This document shows positions 6,012 through 6,136 of a stretch of 6,136 nt of DNA, piece by piece (the first letter of the stretch is position 1; every line of letters begins with the position of its first letter). The stretch spans positions 1-6,136 of the forward strand of contig JANXYI010000435.1 in the NCBI GenBank assembly GCA_025350085.1, written 5' to 3'. The notes beneath the pieces are model-generated. The model saw only the letters and a list, made by a program, of their open reading frames with translations, did no database searches and was not told where the DNA came from. This DNA is from Deltaproteobacteria bacterium. Its GTDB lineage: Bacteria; Desulfobacterota; Desulfovibrionia; Desulfovibrionales; Desulfovibrionaceae. The translations under genes were made by a program, and so were the position numbers.

Positions 6012-6051
6012 CAATGAAAATGGCGGCCCCCGGACCGTTCCGGGAGCCGCC
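6012..6051 (-). terminator. Intrinsic terminator of the gene entering from the right edge
   Basis: On the minus strand, GGCGGCTCCCGGA pairs with TCCGGGGGCCGCC over 13 positions with one G-U pair and an ACGG loop (6022-6051). ATTTTCATT follows. It begins 23 nt after the stop codon of the partial gene at 6075 and points the right way to end it. Confidence 0.88.
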
Positions 6052-6074
6052 TCAAGCTTCAGGTCGAACGTGCT

Positions 6075-6136
6075 TTACAGGGCCGGGGTGGGCACATCCC
6101 TCCAGGCCGTAGCCTTGCCCACGGCCTTGCCGCCGA
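6075..6136 (-). CDS. C-terminal end of an unidentified protein (partial)
   Basis: Reading the minus strand from the right edge gives an open frame of 19 codons, GGKAVGKATAWRDVPTPAL, ending in TAA at 6075-6077. The coding sequence continues beyond the window. Support comes from the strong terminator 23 nt downstream in the same orientation and the lack of any stop in this short frame. The fragment is too short for me to assign a family, and I do not recognise it. Confidence 0.6.
   Translation of the reverse strand, partial: GGKAVGKATAWRDVPTPAL

Overview
This GC-rich window is a piece of bacterial chromosome from an organism that probably makes NiFe hydrogenase. It carries the maturation genes hypD and hypE, and a PP-loop tRNA thiolase with a full set of Fe-S and zinc cysteines. 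Gene content and codon use fit an anaerobic, high-GC Desulfovibrio-like lineage (Desulfobacterota). That placement is inference from general impression, because the window has no rRNA or other taxonomic marker. No mobile element, CRISPR array, tRNA or rRNA was seen.

Layout. Positions 3-389 (minus) hold a stand-alone receiver-domain response regulator with its own sigma70-type promoter. It is divergent from a plus-strand run at 583-2803: a 65-residue ThiS/MoaD-like beta-grasp protein, a TtuA/NcsA-type tRNA 2-thiolation enzyme, and a family 2 glycosyltransferase with an extra Rossmann-like C-terminal domain. The gaps are 9 and 4 nt, so one transcript is likely. This run converges on a minus-strand gene (2865-3485) for an unrecognised membrane-anchored protein, which has a good promoter. 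Next come hypE (3724-4740) and hypD (4744-5841), a two-gene minus-strand operon in the order hypD-hypE that ends in a strong intrinsic terminator at 3661-3698. At the right edge are the last 19 codons of another minus-strand gene and its own terminator.

How the genes work together. HypD and HypE assemble and deliver the Fe(CN)2CO group of NiFe hydrogenases. Their partners HypC, HypF, HypA and HypB are not in the window. The ThiS-like protein and the thiolase look like a sulfur carrier and sulfurtransferase pair for tRNA 2-thiouridine formation, comparable to TtuB/TtuA. The carrier lacks the usual C-terminal Gly-Gly: it ends in Thr-Gly. The link between tRNA thiolation and the co-transcribed glycosyltransferase is unexplained. 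These two points, and the orphan membrane protein, are the most interesting items. I did not find clear evidence of a wholly new system.
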